Of a DNA stretch of 64,000 bases, positions 43,434-54,454 are shown in pieces (within the stretch, counting starts at the first letter, position 1; each line of letters opens with the position of its first letter). Below the pieces are notes generated by a model. That model did no database searches and had not been told where the DNA came from. It saw nothing but the letters and a program-made list of their open reading frames with translations. The stretch spans positions 5,363,001 through 5,427,000 of the forward strand of contig CM037475.1 of assembly GCA_021014325.1 (NCBI GenBank), given 5' to 3'. Position numbers and translations under genes: made by a program. This DNA is from Plazaster borealis (lineage: Eukaryota > Echinodermata > Asteroidea > Forcipulatida > Labidiasteridae).

Positions 43434-44056
43434 TAGGGTGTGCATAACATTGGTAAGATTGAAAATATAAATGTTCGAAGATTTCCACATAACTTAAAGG
43501 GAAGGTATACGCTTGGTAATAGCTCTTAAAATTAATGCCAATAAAAACTTACTTGGTTAGAAGTACCCCAGCTTTCGATAGTATAAAGCATTTTGAGAAT
43601 TATTTCACTTCGAAGTAATGTGGTTATGGAAAAAGATATCAATTTTTGTCCCCCAGAATTTGAATCTGAGAAACGTTTCTGTCTGATAAGTTTCTCAGAT
43701 TGTGTATTTCAATTATGGATTATAACCGCTACGGATTTTCGGCGATCTAAAAAATGCTATCACCTTTTGAAATTCAATTATTATTATTATTATTATTATG
43801 GTGGAAAACTTCACTAGAAATATTTTTGCTGGAAATGCTATAGTTTTTTTGATTTAATGAGTAAAACAGTCCAAAACTCAATGTTTGAAAACAGCGAAAA
43901 AATATAAGGGTTTTTATCCCCACTACTTCCTTGCAACTCCGATGACCGATTGAGCTAAAAATTTCCCAGGTTTGTTATTTAAAGTATATGTTCGGTCACA
44001 CAAAGTGTGGATGCAGATACTTTGATAATTACAAATGTCGTCCATGTGCTTTAAAG
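43434..44056 (+). mobile_element. MITE family B, copy 4, interrupted by MITE C
   Basis: The left part (43434-43493: CATTGGTAAGATTGAAAATA, AAATGTTC, CCACATAACTT) and the right part (about 43805-44056: CTGGAAATGCTATAG, CCGATGACCGATTGAGCTAA, CACAAAGTGTGGA) correspond to the two halves of 14829-15176. Confidence 0.65.
43494..43800 (+). mobile_element. MITE family C, copy 5, truncated, inside MITE B
   Basis: From TTAAAGGGAAGGTATACGC through the conserved CACTTCGAAGTAATGTGGTTA and the central hairpin (CTGAGAAACGTTTCTG...) to CTATCACCTTTTGAAATTCA. It then breaks at an ATT repeat (43781-43798). The far end is missing. Confidence 0.75.
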
Positions 44057-44298
44057 GCACTGAACAAGTTTGGTAATTGTCAAAGACCAGTGTTCTCACT
44101 TGGTGTATCCCAACATATGCATAAAATAACAAGCCTGTGAAAATTTGGGCTCAATTGGTCATCGAAGTTGCAAGAAAATGATGAAAGAAAAAACACCCTT
44201 GTTGTACAAATTTGTGTGATTTCAGATAGGAATACAAACTTCTTGCAAGACTTTTTTATTATTTCAGCGAGAAATTACCTCTTTCTCAAAAACTACGA
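44050..44298 (+). mobile_element. MITE family A, copy 3, truncated
   Basis: Begins TTAAAGGCACTGAACAAG directly at the end of the MITE B copy and follows the A sequence to CAAAAACTACG, then stops. The central palindrome is damaged (CTTCTTGCAAGACTTTTTT). Confidence 0.8.
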
Positions 44299-44872
44299 AC
44301 CAAACAGTCATTCTCAAAACTATTCAAAGTGAAATAAATATTCAATTGTTAAAAATGTATTCAAGGTTATAAAGGGGAGAGATTAATCCTTTCACTGTCC
44401 AGGGGTTGAGTGAGTGAGGGGGGAACCACTGCTAATTTTTGTTTTGTTTTTTGACATAGATATTTTTAGTGATTGTCATTAGGATTTCCAACTGGGGAAT
44501 GAGTTTGTTAGCACTTCATCAGGGTGGCTATAAAAAAAAAAGTATAATCCCCAGCCGGGTAATTAGTGAGATGTATTGACGTCATTGCCTCGTGAAAATA
44601 GAGCACCCCGAGGAAGGTTGGAGATTTCTTAATGAGGTTTATTTTTAAATTGGCAGTTGAGACTTGTAACCTTGTAAAGCCGTCCACTTTAAAACAATCA
44701 TGCTTGATTTGTGCGATCGTGATAATAATAATAATTAAGATTTATATTGTGCCCGTTGCATAAAAAAAATGATCGAAAGCGGGGAATGGAAGAAAAAAAA
44801 AAAAAAGACTGATCACCAGGCCAGTGCCCATACCACAGTATGGGGAATACGTCTGTCCCGCAAACGGAAAAC
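44299..44872. other. Unassigned DNA
   Basis: Includes an AATAATAATAATTAAG tract at about 44721-44738 followed by TTTATATTGTGCCCG, possibly the tail of another reversed retroposon. Confidence 0.4.
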
Positions 44873-45125
44873 TAATAATAATAATAATAATAAAGAGAGA
44901 TTTATAAAGCGCAAACAGTTGCAGATCGGTTCCGCCTCAAGGCGCTGAATTTTTTACAAGCAAAAATGGATTAAACAACATTAATTAAATTAAAAACAAC
45001 GATAATTAAACAATTTTACAAAAAAGTATGCCTTGACCAGCCAAATAAATACACAGTAAGCTAAAAAGATTCATGAACTAGTGAAAAAAATAGTTGTAGA
45101 AAATGAATAATAGATAGTTGCTTAT
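44873..45125 (-). mobile_element. Reversed retroposon G, copy 1
   Basis: AATAATAATAATAATAA is followed by AGATTTATAAAGCGCAAAC, CAGATCGGTTCCGCCTCAAG and GACCAGCCAAAT, as at 61788-62060. The AAT tract at the left marks the 3' tail, so the element reads on the minus strand. No coding sequence was found. Confidence 0.7.
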
Positions 45126-46318
45126 TACATAAGCCTAACCCTGCTGGCATCGATATGTTTTGATCTTTTCAGGAGACAGATGCCTCTAACCCTACCTATG
45201 TAAAAACAAAATCTAAACTAACTGGCAAGGCGACCATAGAAGAAAAACAAACAAAAGACAAAAAGACACAAAAGAACAATCCCATTAAAAACACTATAGT
45301 GCGGCAGTAAGGAGATGGGTTTTTATCTCACATTTAAAACAAGTGGCAACTTTCCGTTCGCCAAAGTATATGCTACGTATGTGTAGCAGTAGTGGTGCTG
45401 GGTTTTTCATGAAAGGGGGACAGCAGTTCAACCTAAAGACCTCGTCGCCATTTTCACAAAAGGGTAATCTTGTTAAAAATCATACTTTTAGACAAACCTG
45501 GCTTTTTGCACATTTATTTTGGTATGTTTTCATTGACGTCAACATATTCTAAGTTGTAAAACATTATAGTTGCACTCATTAGCAGACGGATAATATCACA
45601 AGACTAACAGTTTTGACTTTTCACAAACAGCCAATAAAATTGCCAGTTTTTGTTGTTTAAGTACATAGTGCTGAATGTGGCTTTTACACTTTCATGAAAA
45701 GACAATTTTTTTTTCACCTAGATATGTTTTATTAAGTGATGTTTGAAGCTTTGCATGGTGTGGAAAATAAGAAGTAACTATAACTAGTAAACTTGAGGGT
45801 ACAACCATGTGAAAAGTCTCTTTTGGGAGGAGCGTTGGCTCTGAAAGGAGCCAATGTGGTTTCTAGATAGAATTGTTATTGTTTTCATGTACAGATATTG
45901 TTTTAAACATTTTTTGTTTACACAGACCATGTTTGTACAGTTTTCACGAAGAGATAATCTTGTTAAATAATTAAATACTCGTTAAATAAACAGGTTCTCA
46001 AAAAATATAAATAATAAAACAGATTTGCATGATCTAAGATCTCTATTTTCATGGTTTGTAAAATGTCAAAGATTAATAATGGCAAACAGTCTCCAGAACA
46101 ATTATTTTAAAAAAATATTTTAGCTTCAAACGCGCTTTTCTTCAGACATGAAAGTTTGGCTGCATGGGTCCAAATAATCTTTCGTGAAAACCGGTGATGT
46201 CTGAATTGGGTTCGCAGTCAGCACTTGATAAAATCCTTGAGGAAAATTTGATGAGTTTTTTTCCCCTTCCAAACTTTTTTTTAAGATAAGTGACAGAGTA
46301 GTTTATTTTTTCACATTT
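45126..46318. other. No gene or repeat recognised
   Basis: AT-rich, with frames of up to 69 codons and no family match. Confidence 0.4.
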
Positions 46319-46525
46319 AGGGGACACTGGTTTGTATTTTATCTCAACCACAAGACCTACATGGGCATTGGGTTTTCAGTCCGTATTTTTTATTTATTTT
46401 TCCTCGCTGAACTAATTTTTAAAAATAATTTATTGAGGAAGTTTATTGTTCGCTTTGCGGGGACACTGGGTTGAGTCTTTATCCCAGCCTCAAGGCCTAC
46501 ATGTGAATTGGCTTCTCAGTCCATA
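46319..46525 (+). repeat. ~138-bp direct duplication related to SINE family 2
   Basis: GGGGACACTGG, then CCTACATG and TTTCAGTCCGTA, recur at 46458-46524 as GGGGACACTGGG, CCTACATG and TCTCAGTCCATA. The CATTGGGTTTTCAGTCC part resembles the body of the SINEs at 7461 and 20951. Confidence 0.5.
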
Positions 46526-47809
46526 CTAATACATCCTGGATGTAAAATTTGAAGGAACCCCAACAACAAACAAACAAACACCCCAACATACTTATGTTTT
46601 GATAATTTAATGAATGAGTTAATTTGGGTTTTTTAGGCCCATATGTTGTAAAGTTTGGAAAAGAGGGCACGAACGCTCTCACTTTATCACAAAATAACTA
46701 ATCTGTAAAAAAATTCACTCACAAATTTCAGTTAATTTATTTGAAAACCTGGAAATTCATGACGTTTTAAATGTTTCATTAATGTCATTTGGAATGATGG
46801 GTGTGGATTCTGCTCCCAAATATTTGATTGGTTTAGTCCCTTGCCTTAACCATAAATAAATGAATAAATAACGTGAACTTGAGGCATAGTGGTACATCTT
46901 TATCAAAATGACGTTAGGAAATTTTTGCATCGTCATCGTTAAAGATTGACTGGAAGAAATCACCAGAGTACTGGTAACTCATACCCGTCCAAAGCCATTA
47001 GGTATTTAGTAGTCCAGCTGCCTCCGAGGATAACCTCAATAAATCCACTAACATTGTTAAGGATTGGAATGTCTCAAGAATCTTTGACGTCACTAGAAAG
47101 GAAAGAGGAACCCCGACTGTTTGGAATAAATTAATCATCACGTCATTGTTTTTATGGGGGGTTTGAATTTAAGTGTGAATGGAGCCTTGGCTGAAAGTCA
47201 CACTCTGGAATTCAGAATCAATTTCAATCTAAATAGTACTATTATGAAATGGTTTATTTGAAAAAGAAAAAAGAAAAAAACCCTCACAGATGGTGGCCCA
47301 AAGGTCAAATAACACGTAGATTTCTCGTCAGTGATGGGTCATTATTTTATTGATGGTCAGCATTTTTAGGGGTAGTCTAGTATTAAGTCAAGTGTCACTT
47401 ATAGTCCCAAAACTCATTTTTGAAACCCCCCCACACTCTTTAATTAAAACAAATGTTGTCGCGATGGATTTCCCCCACCCTTGGACAAAATCCTGGTGAC
47501 TGAGCGCTGCCCGTCACTACAAGCTTAAACATTCTGTGCCACATTTACAATTAGACAATTAAAATAAACATCCATTAAAAAAAGAAAGTCGGTCAAAAAT
47601 GTAACATCCATTTAAATATTCACCTGGAGCACAGGCCTTTAATTACTATTCAAGACTCAGTGAGGAGTTTGATTAAAGAAAGGAGAAGAACTGTTTTGAA
47701 TTTGGGTTGTTCATACAAAAGTCTGAGGAGTGTGTTTACAAGTATCTTTGGATTGGTAAACATGTGAGGGGAGGACCCAACATTACCAATTATTATTATT
47801 TTTGTTTGT
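46526..47809. other. No gene or repeat recognised
   Basis: Frames of up to 68 codons only. An AAAAAGAAAAAAGAAAAAAA tract lies near 47261. Confidence 0.4.
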
Positions 47810-47985
47810 TTTAGTTGTTTAACCCTATACACCGATGTGTGATAAACACTATACTCAATGCCTTCTGAGTTTGCCGGAAAAAACAAAAAATCCACAGGCT
47901 CACTACTCAAGAGGGATTTGAACCCACTACCTCTGCATTCTAGAACAGATGTGTTAACCTCCTGTGACCACCGAGCATGCCCGGT
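47810..47985 (-). mobile_element. tRNA-like SINE with element H tail
   Basis: On the minus strand GGGCATGCTCGGTGGTCACAG starts an A-box-like head, and AGTGGGTTCAAATCCCTCTTG holds a B box. Towards 47810 the body contains CACATCGGTGTATAGGG, which matches element H (11790, 41987). This copy suggests that H is the 3' half of a SINE. Confidence 0.5.
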
Positions 47986-48716
47986 CCCCAGAAGCTAGTT
48001 TGATTCGGGTAATTTAAGCAGCGGGTACTGAAACTATTTCGGATCTATTAATTGCATCCGGTTATTTTTTTATATTTTTAGTCATACCTTTCCCCGATGT
48101 TTCAATAGAAAAAGCCCAACTAATATTCTTGAAACCCGATGCAATCATTACATCTATTTTTTTAACCCTTCACCATGCCTGTGTCTTGTTCCCAGTGTAC
48201 CATACCAGTTGTGGATACTGATTCTCATCATACTAAAAACAGGACCAGACTAATGTTACCCTTCCGGCCCTCAATTTGATTCAATCCATTTTTCTCTCCA
48301 GAAACTTATCAAAAACTTTGATCCGGACTTCCTCAAACCCATCTCACACGTTGAGTTTAATATTCATCGACAGTAAAATTGATGACCAATCACCGCAGTC
48401 AAGGCAACGTTAAAGGCCGGAGTCTGTGTAACTAATTCCAAACAATGACTGTCTTCCAGGAAAATGAAACTAGTCGTGACGTAGATTGGGACGATTTATT
48501 AGGAGTTGGGAATTGGATTTCGTTTTTCCACACCATGAATCACCCTGGTATTGTGTAAATAATGGAGTTGTGATTAACTTTTCCCTACTGTCTGTACTTT
48601 GTGTAAATCGTTGTTCAGTTTGTCGGGTGTTAGGGAGGGCAAACAAGTTTCAAGTTGTGTCATCTCAATATTGGATTTATAATTTCATGTATCTATCCAA
48701 TTACAATTTTAAACTT
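47986..48716. other. No supported gene
   Basis: An acceptor-like TTTTTCTCTCCAG at about 48289-48301 is followed by a 24-codon open frame (KLIKNFDPDFLKPISHVEF...) and then TAA. Without a second signal I leave it uncalled. Confidence 0.4.
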
Positions 48717-49171
48717 CTCATGTCTAGCCATTCAATATCATCCACATGGTTTTGAATGATGGATTAACTATGCCAGTCTGCAATATGTGATATTGTGTGG
48801 TTTTTCATGAATCTACACAGTACACAGTCAACCCTCCTACTGTCTGACCATTCATTATTATCCACTGTGGTTTTGAATGATGGATTAACTATGCCAGTCT
48901 GCAATATGTGATATTGTGTGGTTTATGAATCTACACAGTACACAGTCAACCCTCCTACTGTCTGACCATTCATTATTATCCACTGTGGTTTTGAATGATG
49001 GATTAACTATGCCAGTCTGCAATATGTGATGTTATGTGGTTAATGCATCTACACAGTACACAGTAAACCCTCCTACTGTCTGATCATTCATTATTATCCA
49101 CTGTGGTTTTGGATGATGGATAAACTATGCCAGCCTGCAATATGATATCATGTGGTGAAGGCATCCACACA
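48717..49171 (+). repeat. ~118-bp satellite, about 3.9 copies, plus orientation
   Basis: TCCTACTGTCTGACCATTCA begins successive units (about 48731, 48851, 48969 and 49087 at the TTCA). Each continues CCACTGTGGTTTTGAATGAT, GGATTAACTATGCCAGTCTG and ACACAGTACACAGT. Inverted copies lie at 27095-27430. Confidence 0.9.
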
Positions 49172-49545
49172 GCAGTGCTCAAATTGGGGAGAAAAATCCA
49201 CAATACTGTAGGGCTTGTACATGTACTTGTTTTGTACAAAACCAGAATCAAAATGAGAAAAAAACTTCCCGAGTCCTGACACAGTTTTACATGCATTTAA
49301 CTGTTTTTATTTGAACAATTAAGCACTAAGACATGTAAAGAGAAGATTGATCTCATTTGTCTTTTGGGGTATTAAGTATACTTCATTACTCAACAGAATT
49401 GAAAGGTATTTTCCAGACTCAAGGTCAACATTTGAACATAATTTGTTTCTGTTCAAATTGTTATTCAATTGTAAAACAAGTTTACTGGCCCGACACTAAA
49501 ACCACTGGCCTCGGGCCTGCGGTCCAGTGTAAAATTTGAGCCCTT
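49172..49545 (-). mobile_element. hAT-like element D, copy 3, inside the satellite
   Basis: CAGTGCTCAAATTGGGGAG at the left and AAAATTTGAGCCCT at the right form inverted, hAT-like ends. The interior is element D in reverse (CCTCGGGCCTGCGGTCCAGTG, CCAGACTCAAGGTCAACATT). Satellite sequence resumes at 49546 (CACAGTACATAGTCAACC) where it left off near 49171. Confidence 0.7.
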
Positions 49546-49690
49546 CACAGTACATAGTCAACCCTCCTACTGTCTGACCATTCAATATCATCTACTGTGG
49601 TTTTGATTGATAGATAAATTACGCCAGCCTGCAATATGATATCATGTGGTGAAGGCATCTACACAGTACACAGTTTAACTGTGTACCTTT
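49546..49690 (+). repeat. 118-bp satellite, one copy between two D elements
   Basis: Full monomer from CACAGTACATAGTCAACCC to CACAGTACACAGTTTAACTG. Confidence 0.85.
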
Positions 49691-49693
49691 GCA

Positions 49694-49997
49694 GGGCTCG
49701 AATTTTACACTGGACCGCAGGCCCGAGGCCAGTGGTTTTAGTGTCGGGCCAGTAAACTCAGGACCGGACAAATTCGGCAGTCTTGTGTTTTACAATTGAA
49801 TAACAATACCTCACTGTGTAATACCTTCAACAGAAACAATTTATATTCAAATGTTGACCTTGAGTCTGGAAAACATCTTTCAATTCTGTTGAGTAATGAA
49901 GCATAATACCCCAAAAGACAAATGGGATCAATCATCTCTTACATGTCATAGTGCTTAATTGTTCAAATAAAAATAGTTAAATGCATGTTTAACTGTG
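49694..49997 (+). mobile_element. hAT-like element D, copy 4
   Basis: Starts CAGGGCTCGAATTTTACACTGG and is the mirror image of copy 3, but it stops near TTTAACTGTGTCAGG, short of the far end seen at 49172. The two copies form an inverted pair about 150 bp apart. Confidence 0.75.
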
Positions 49998-50002
49998 TCA
50001 GG

Positions 50003-50080
50003 ACAGTGGATGATATTGAATGGTCAGACAGTAGGAGGGATATCCCTCCTACTGTCTGACCATTCAATATCATCCACTGT
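50003..50080. repeat. 78-bp perfect palindrome
   Basis: Two 39-bp arms meet with no spacer at 50041/50042. Each arm is the GATGATATTGAATGGTCAGA to TAGGAGGGAT segment of the satellite, so this is a head-to-head junction of two monomers. Confidence 0.95.
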
Positions 50081-50270
50081 GGTTTTGATTGATAGATAAA
50101 CTATGCCAGCCTGCAATATGATATCATGTGGTGAATGCATCCACACAGTACTCTTCTGTCTGAACATTCAATATCATCCACTGTGGTTTTAAATGATGGA
50201 AGCACTAGATGTATATGCCAGCCTGCATTATAATATCATGTACACAGTACACACTATATACACAACCCAT
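50042..50270 (+). repeat. 118-bp satellite, final ~1.9 copies
   Basis: From TCCCTCCTACTGTCTGACC through GCCAGCCTGCAATATGATA to a second, decayed unit ending near CACAGTACACACTATATAC. Confidence 0.85.
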
Positions 50271-50727
50271 GCAGTTGGCCCATGCTTACTGGCAAATGTC
50301 CCGGAAAGTACTAGTAGCTCATCACATTTAAAAAAAAATTAAAATTTGATTTCGTGTTTAGCTGGAAATCTCCTGAATGGTGAAAAGAACTGAACTGTAA
50401 TTCGAAGGAACCTCTGGTTTCTTCTCAGAACTGCACTTACCCACGGTGAATAGATTCTTTACACAGTGTCTCCTCAAACCTACATTTCATTCTACCATCA
50501 GATTTACAAACCTTCCAATCATCTTTTAGAACAATTAGGATATCGTCAGCCGACATCAACTTACTAATTATAATTATACTGGTTTATTAGAGACATTGCA
50601 CTTGTAGCCAAAGGCTAAATTGAGACAGTGTAAACAATAAAATAGAAACAGTAGAATTACAGACACTCAATAAATAGCAAAAAGAAATCAAAATTACTGA
50701 CAACAAGAACAATATGAAACAAAATCC
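50271..50727. other. Unassigned DNA
   Basis: About 50690-50726 (TTACTGACAACAAGAACAATATGAAACAAAA) recurs at about 51611-51644, on the far side of the MITE. About 50640-50690 likewise resembles 51565-51610. The MITE therefore sits between two direct repeats. Confidence 0.5.
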
Positions 50728-51543
50728 TTAAAGACACTGGACACCTTTGGTAATTGTCAAAGACCAGTCTTCTCACTTGGTGTATCTCAACATATGCACA
50801 AAATAACAAACCTGTGAAAATTTGAACTCAATTGGTCATCGAAGTTGCGAGATAATAATGGAAGAAAAAACACCCTTGTCACACGAAGTTGTGTGCTTTC
50901 AGATGCTTGATTTCGAGACCTCACACGTGAGGTCCTGAAATGAATTCAAATATTTTACTGAGAAATTACTTTTTTCTCAAAAACTATGTTAATAATAATA
51001 ATAATAATAATAATGCAGTTCTTATATAGCGCTTTATACTCCCGATGGGTGTCTCAAAGCGCTCAGTATTTTTCCTACAAGGTAAGTGGAGTTACGCGTT
51101 GAAGTATGAGCCCTATTCCTTTACATAGCGCCATGTAATGGTTTACAAGGTGCTGTGGCGCAATATGCAGCCAATCAAACCAGGAACACCGGGGCGAACC
51201 CCTTCTCTTTGCGATAAGTGCACTGGGTTCTTTTACGTGCATTACACAACACACGGGACCTACGGCTTAACGTCCCATCCGAAGGACGAAGCATGTGGTT
51301 AAGTGTCTTGCTTAAGGACACAAGTGTCACGACTGGGATTCGAACCCACACTCTGCTGATCAGAAACACCAGAGCTTGAGTTCGGTGTTCTTATCCGCTC
51401 GGCCACGACACGCCACAGAGTTACTTCAGAGGGAGCCGTTTCTCACAATCAACATACTACCATCAGCTCTCCGTTGCTTGTTACCAAGTAAGTTTTTATG
51501 CTAACAATTTTGAGTAATTACCAATAGTGTCCAGTGCCTTTAA
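50728..51543 (+). mobile_element. MITE family A2, split by a SINE
   Basis: TTAAAGACACTGGACACCTTT to GGTGTCCAGTGCC-type ends, with GACCAGTCTTCTCACTTGG and GAGGGAGCCGTTTCTCACAA. The centre has a palindrome different from family A (TTTCGAGACCTCAC / GTGAGGTCCTGAAA, about 50907-50941). The SINE at 50991-51415 interrupts the segment AAAACTATGTT / TTACTTCAGAGG. Confidence 0.85.
50991..51415 (-). mobile_element. tRNA-Leu(CAA)-derived SINE, longest copy
   Basis: The minus strand starts TGGCGTGTCGTGGCCGAGCGG (A box). It continues with ACTCAAGCTCTGGTGTTTC (anticodon loop, CAA), AGAGTGTGGGTTCGAATCCC (B box) and CTTAAGCAAGACACTTAACC. The body ends AGCGCTATATAAGAACTGC followed by an ATT tract. About 425 bp, apparently full length. 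The AGCGCTATATAA(N)(ATT)n end resembles CR1/L2-type LINE tails, which suggests the mobilising partner. Confidence 0.9.
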
Positions 51544-51721
51544 AAAACCCAAAAAGCTAAGACGCAGAACAGTAGAATTACAAACACTCAATAAATTGTG
51601 AAAAAAATATAAATTACTGACAACAAGAACAATATGAAACAAAATTTCTTTAACAAAATAAGCTGAGACACAGAACTGTTGACATTTAAAATGTTGACAA
51701 AATAAGGAATAGGACTATTTT

Positions 51722-52095
51722 TTAAAGGCACTGTACACATTTGGTAATTACTCAAAATATATATTAGCATAAAAACTGACTTGGTAATGAGCAACAGAGA
51801 GCTGTTGATAGTTTAAAACATTGTGAGAAACGACTCCCTCTGAAGTAACATAGTTTTTGAGAAAGAGGTAATTTCTCACTAAAATAATAAAAACTTCTTG
51901 CAAGAAGTTTATTATTCCTATCTGAAAGCAGACAAATTTGTACAACAAGAGTGTTTTTCTTTCATCATTTTCTTGCAACTTCGATGACCAATTGAGCCCA
52001 AATTTTCACAGGCTTGTTATTTTATGCATATGTGGGGATACACCAAATGAGAACATTGGTCTTTGGCAATTACCAAACGTGTACGATGCCTTTAA
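51722..52095 (-). mobile_element. MITE family A, copy 4
   Basis: TTAAAGGCACTGTACACATT to CGTGTACGATGCCTTTAA in reverse orientation. The central palindrome is present with a short deletion (AACTTCTTGCAAGAAGTTTAT). Confidence 0.9.
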
Positions 52096-53408
52096 GCGAA
52101 AAACTTGTGAAAATGTGTTGGCCAGCTGTCTGGGTTGATATTGCACTTTGGCATCTCTTGGTTGTGGTAATCAGTCTCTAATTGAATGTGAGTTTTCAAG
52201 TGAAGCGGCAAAATTTGAGCATAAATCCCTTCTCCGATTTTGTAGGGAAACTAAATTACATTCAATAAGAGATGATTGATAGTCAAGGCAATCAGAGGCC
52301 AATATAATTTAATAATAACAATGTAAAACAAAAAATATATATGTGACTGGTATAAGAGTATACCCTCCCCCCTCTAAATTTGTATTCTTTAATTAATTGC
52401 GTAACTATGTATGAATATTCATTATGCTAAGTCCTGAGTCCACCTTCTTACCGTTGGTGGCGGACTCTCACCATACTCATTCAAACTTTGGACGAAGACG
52501 GAGAAACAACAGTTAACATTTTCGTCCGTCTTCTTGTATTTTCAGAAATAAACGATACACCAGAAACACTATACTGCATCTTAAAATTCCGCTTAAGCCA
52601 TTTATATTTGGCCTAAACAACATCACAAGGGTCACATATTTATATAACAAGCTTTATTTGGAAGTTTGTTGAGATTGTAATATTTTGATGTTCACTGGTG
52701 AACCGGAGTTCATCGTTTTTTTATTTTAAGATTTTAGGACTGAGTATAGCTTGGAGTGCTTCTATTTTGATGTATTACCTGCTGTAAGAGGGTCTTCAAA
52801 GATTTTCTTTTACATTCCGTCTGTCAACTGTCATCATTAGGCTCAGACTCATCAGTCTAAAAGATCCAACTGTTAAATCTCTGTGACGTGTTGGGTCAGT
52901 GAACCGAGATGGGCGGCTTGTAGTAAGACTATATCACATGGTTCTGATGTCTGCGTTTTGGCACGGGGGTTCGTTCTAGATTTTATAGTCGGAGGTGTTT
53001 ATTCTTCTGTCCCCCTGTTGTGAGTAATAATTCTTTTTCAGTAGCACTCATGTCTTGATGCAGTCGGCGTTCATTTCAGGATTGACATCTTGTCCTACAT
53101 TTAAGGTTCTTGAAGCAATTTGACGTCTTGAAAACATTTACATTTTTTCAAACTTGTTTGATAAGAATTGTTTTTTTCCTTCACAATGCTAAAGACTGTA
53201 ACAGAAACCAACAAATACCCTTTTCAATGTGATTAAAACAAAACTCATTTTTTTATTTTTTTGAAAAGTAGGTCACTACAGTGTTTATTATATTTGTTTA
53301 AAGACTAGCTCATTTTTTGTATATATTTTTTTGCAATTAGAGCAGGGATCATTTCAAATTATTTCAGTATTTTATTAGTTCCATCAATAATTTGATTTGT
53401 ATTTGTAT
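52096..53408. other. No gene; possible inverted-end element
   Basis: TATATGTGACTGG at about 52338 and GGGTCACATATTTATA at about 52628 are inverted. Between them are TATAAGAG (52352) and AATAAACG (about 52547), so a small element or a degenerate LTR is conceivable. The remainder is unassigned. Confidence 0.3.
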
Positions 53409-53782
53409 TTAAAGGTATCGTACATGTTTGATAATTACTCAAAATACATATTAGCATAAAAACTGACTTGGTAATGAGCAACGGAGAGCTGTTGATTGTA
53501 TAAAACATTGTGAGAAACGACTCCCTCTGAAGTACCATAGTTTTTGAGAAAGAGGTAATTTCTCACTAAAATAATAAAAACTTCTTGCAAGAAGTTTTTA
53601 TTCCTAACTGAAAGCACACAAATTTGTACAACAAGGGTGTTTTTTCTTTCATCATTTTCTTGCAACTTTGATGACCAATTGAGCCCAAATTTTCGCAGGC
53701 TTGTTATTTTATGCATATGTTGGGATACACCAAATGAGAACACTGGTCTTTGACAATTACCAAACGTGTACGATGCCTTTAA
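53409..53782 (-). mobile_element. MITE family A, copy 5
   Basis: TTAAAGGTATCGTACATG to CGTGTACGATGCCTTTAA, reverse orientation. It has an intact central palindrome AACTTCTTGCAAGAAGTT. A 102-codon minus frame matches the frame in copy 1 because the DNA is repeated. Confidence 0.9.
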
Positions 53783-54454
53783 AAAATCAAATCAGGCATG
53801 ATATATCGATAAACTTCATGTGTCTTAGGCAATTATTTTTTGTTGTCCCAGTAAAAAAGAAATTAATGAGCCACAACAAACGTTTCTAAGAAACTAGGTA
53901 CTGCCAAATGGTGTGCGTTTCCTCTGGCGAAGGATTTCGAGGCGCTGTCGCACCGAGCAGCCACTTAATACCCAGGCCAGTCACTGATGAGGCAATTTTT
54001 CTTCCACCACATCCCCGGTGCAGTCGTTAACCGAACAAAAAATATCACGCTCTGTCAAAAAATGCATCAACTATTTTGCAGAATGTCCTCATGCAGGCAG
54101 TTTGAAACCTCCAGGCAGTGCTTATTTAAGGGCGCTCTTTAGTACCGTGCAGCGGCTCATTGGAATTAAATATTCGCGGGCAATGCGCCAGACCTCAATT
54201 CTTGAATAATTTATTCATTTGTTTATTATTAATTAGTTTGTTAATTCATTCATTTGTTTATTTAATATAATGTGTATTCTGCATCGAACAGCACACGCGC
54301 CAGTTACACGATGACTACAATAATCCAGCGAACCACGTAAAAGGTTTTAGGTATAAATTTAAACAAATTAATACCAGCACATCAAAATATTAAAATAGAA
54401 AATAAATTAATGGAAGCTTTTTAATAACATACAAGCTGATAATAATAATAATCC
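53783..54454. other. No gene recognised
   Basis: The block 53910-54190 is more GC-rich than its surroundings (GGGCGCTCTTTAGTACCG, ATTCGCGGGCAATGCGCC), but I see neither splice sites nor a repeat match. Confidence 0.35.

Noticed and set aside
48302..48376. Short open frame after TTTTTCTCTCCAG
   Set aside because: Only 24 codons, no second splice signal or homology visible.
52338..52643. Solo LTR
   Set aside because: TATAAG and AATAAA motifs are present, but no TG...CA ends with a flanking duplication could be fixed.
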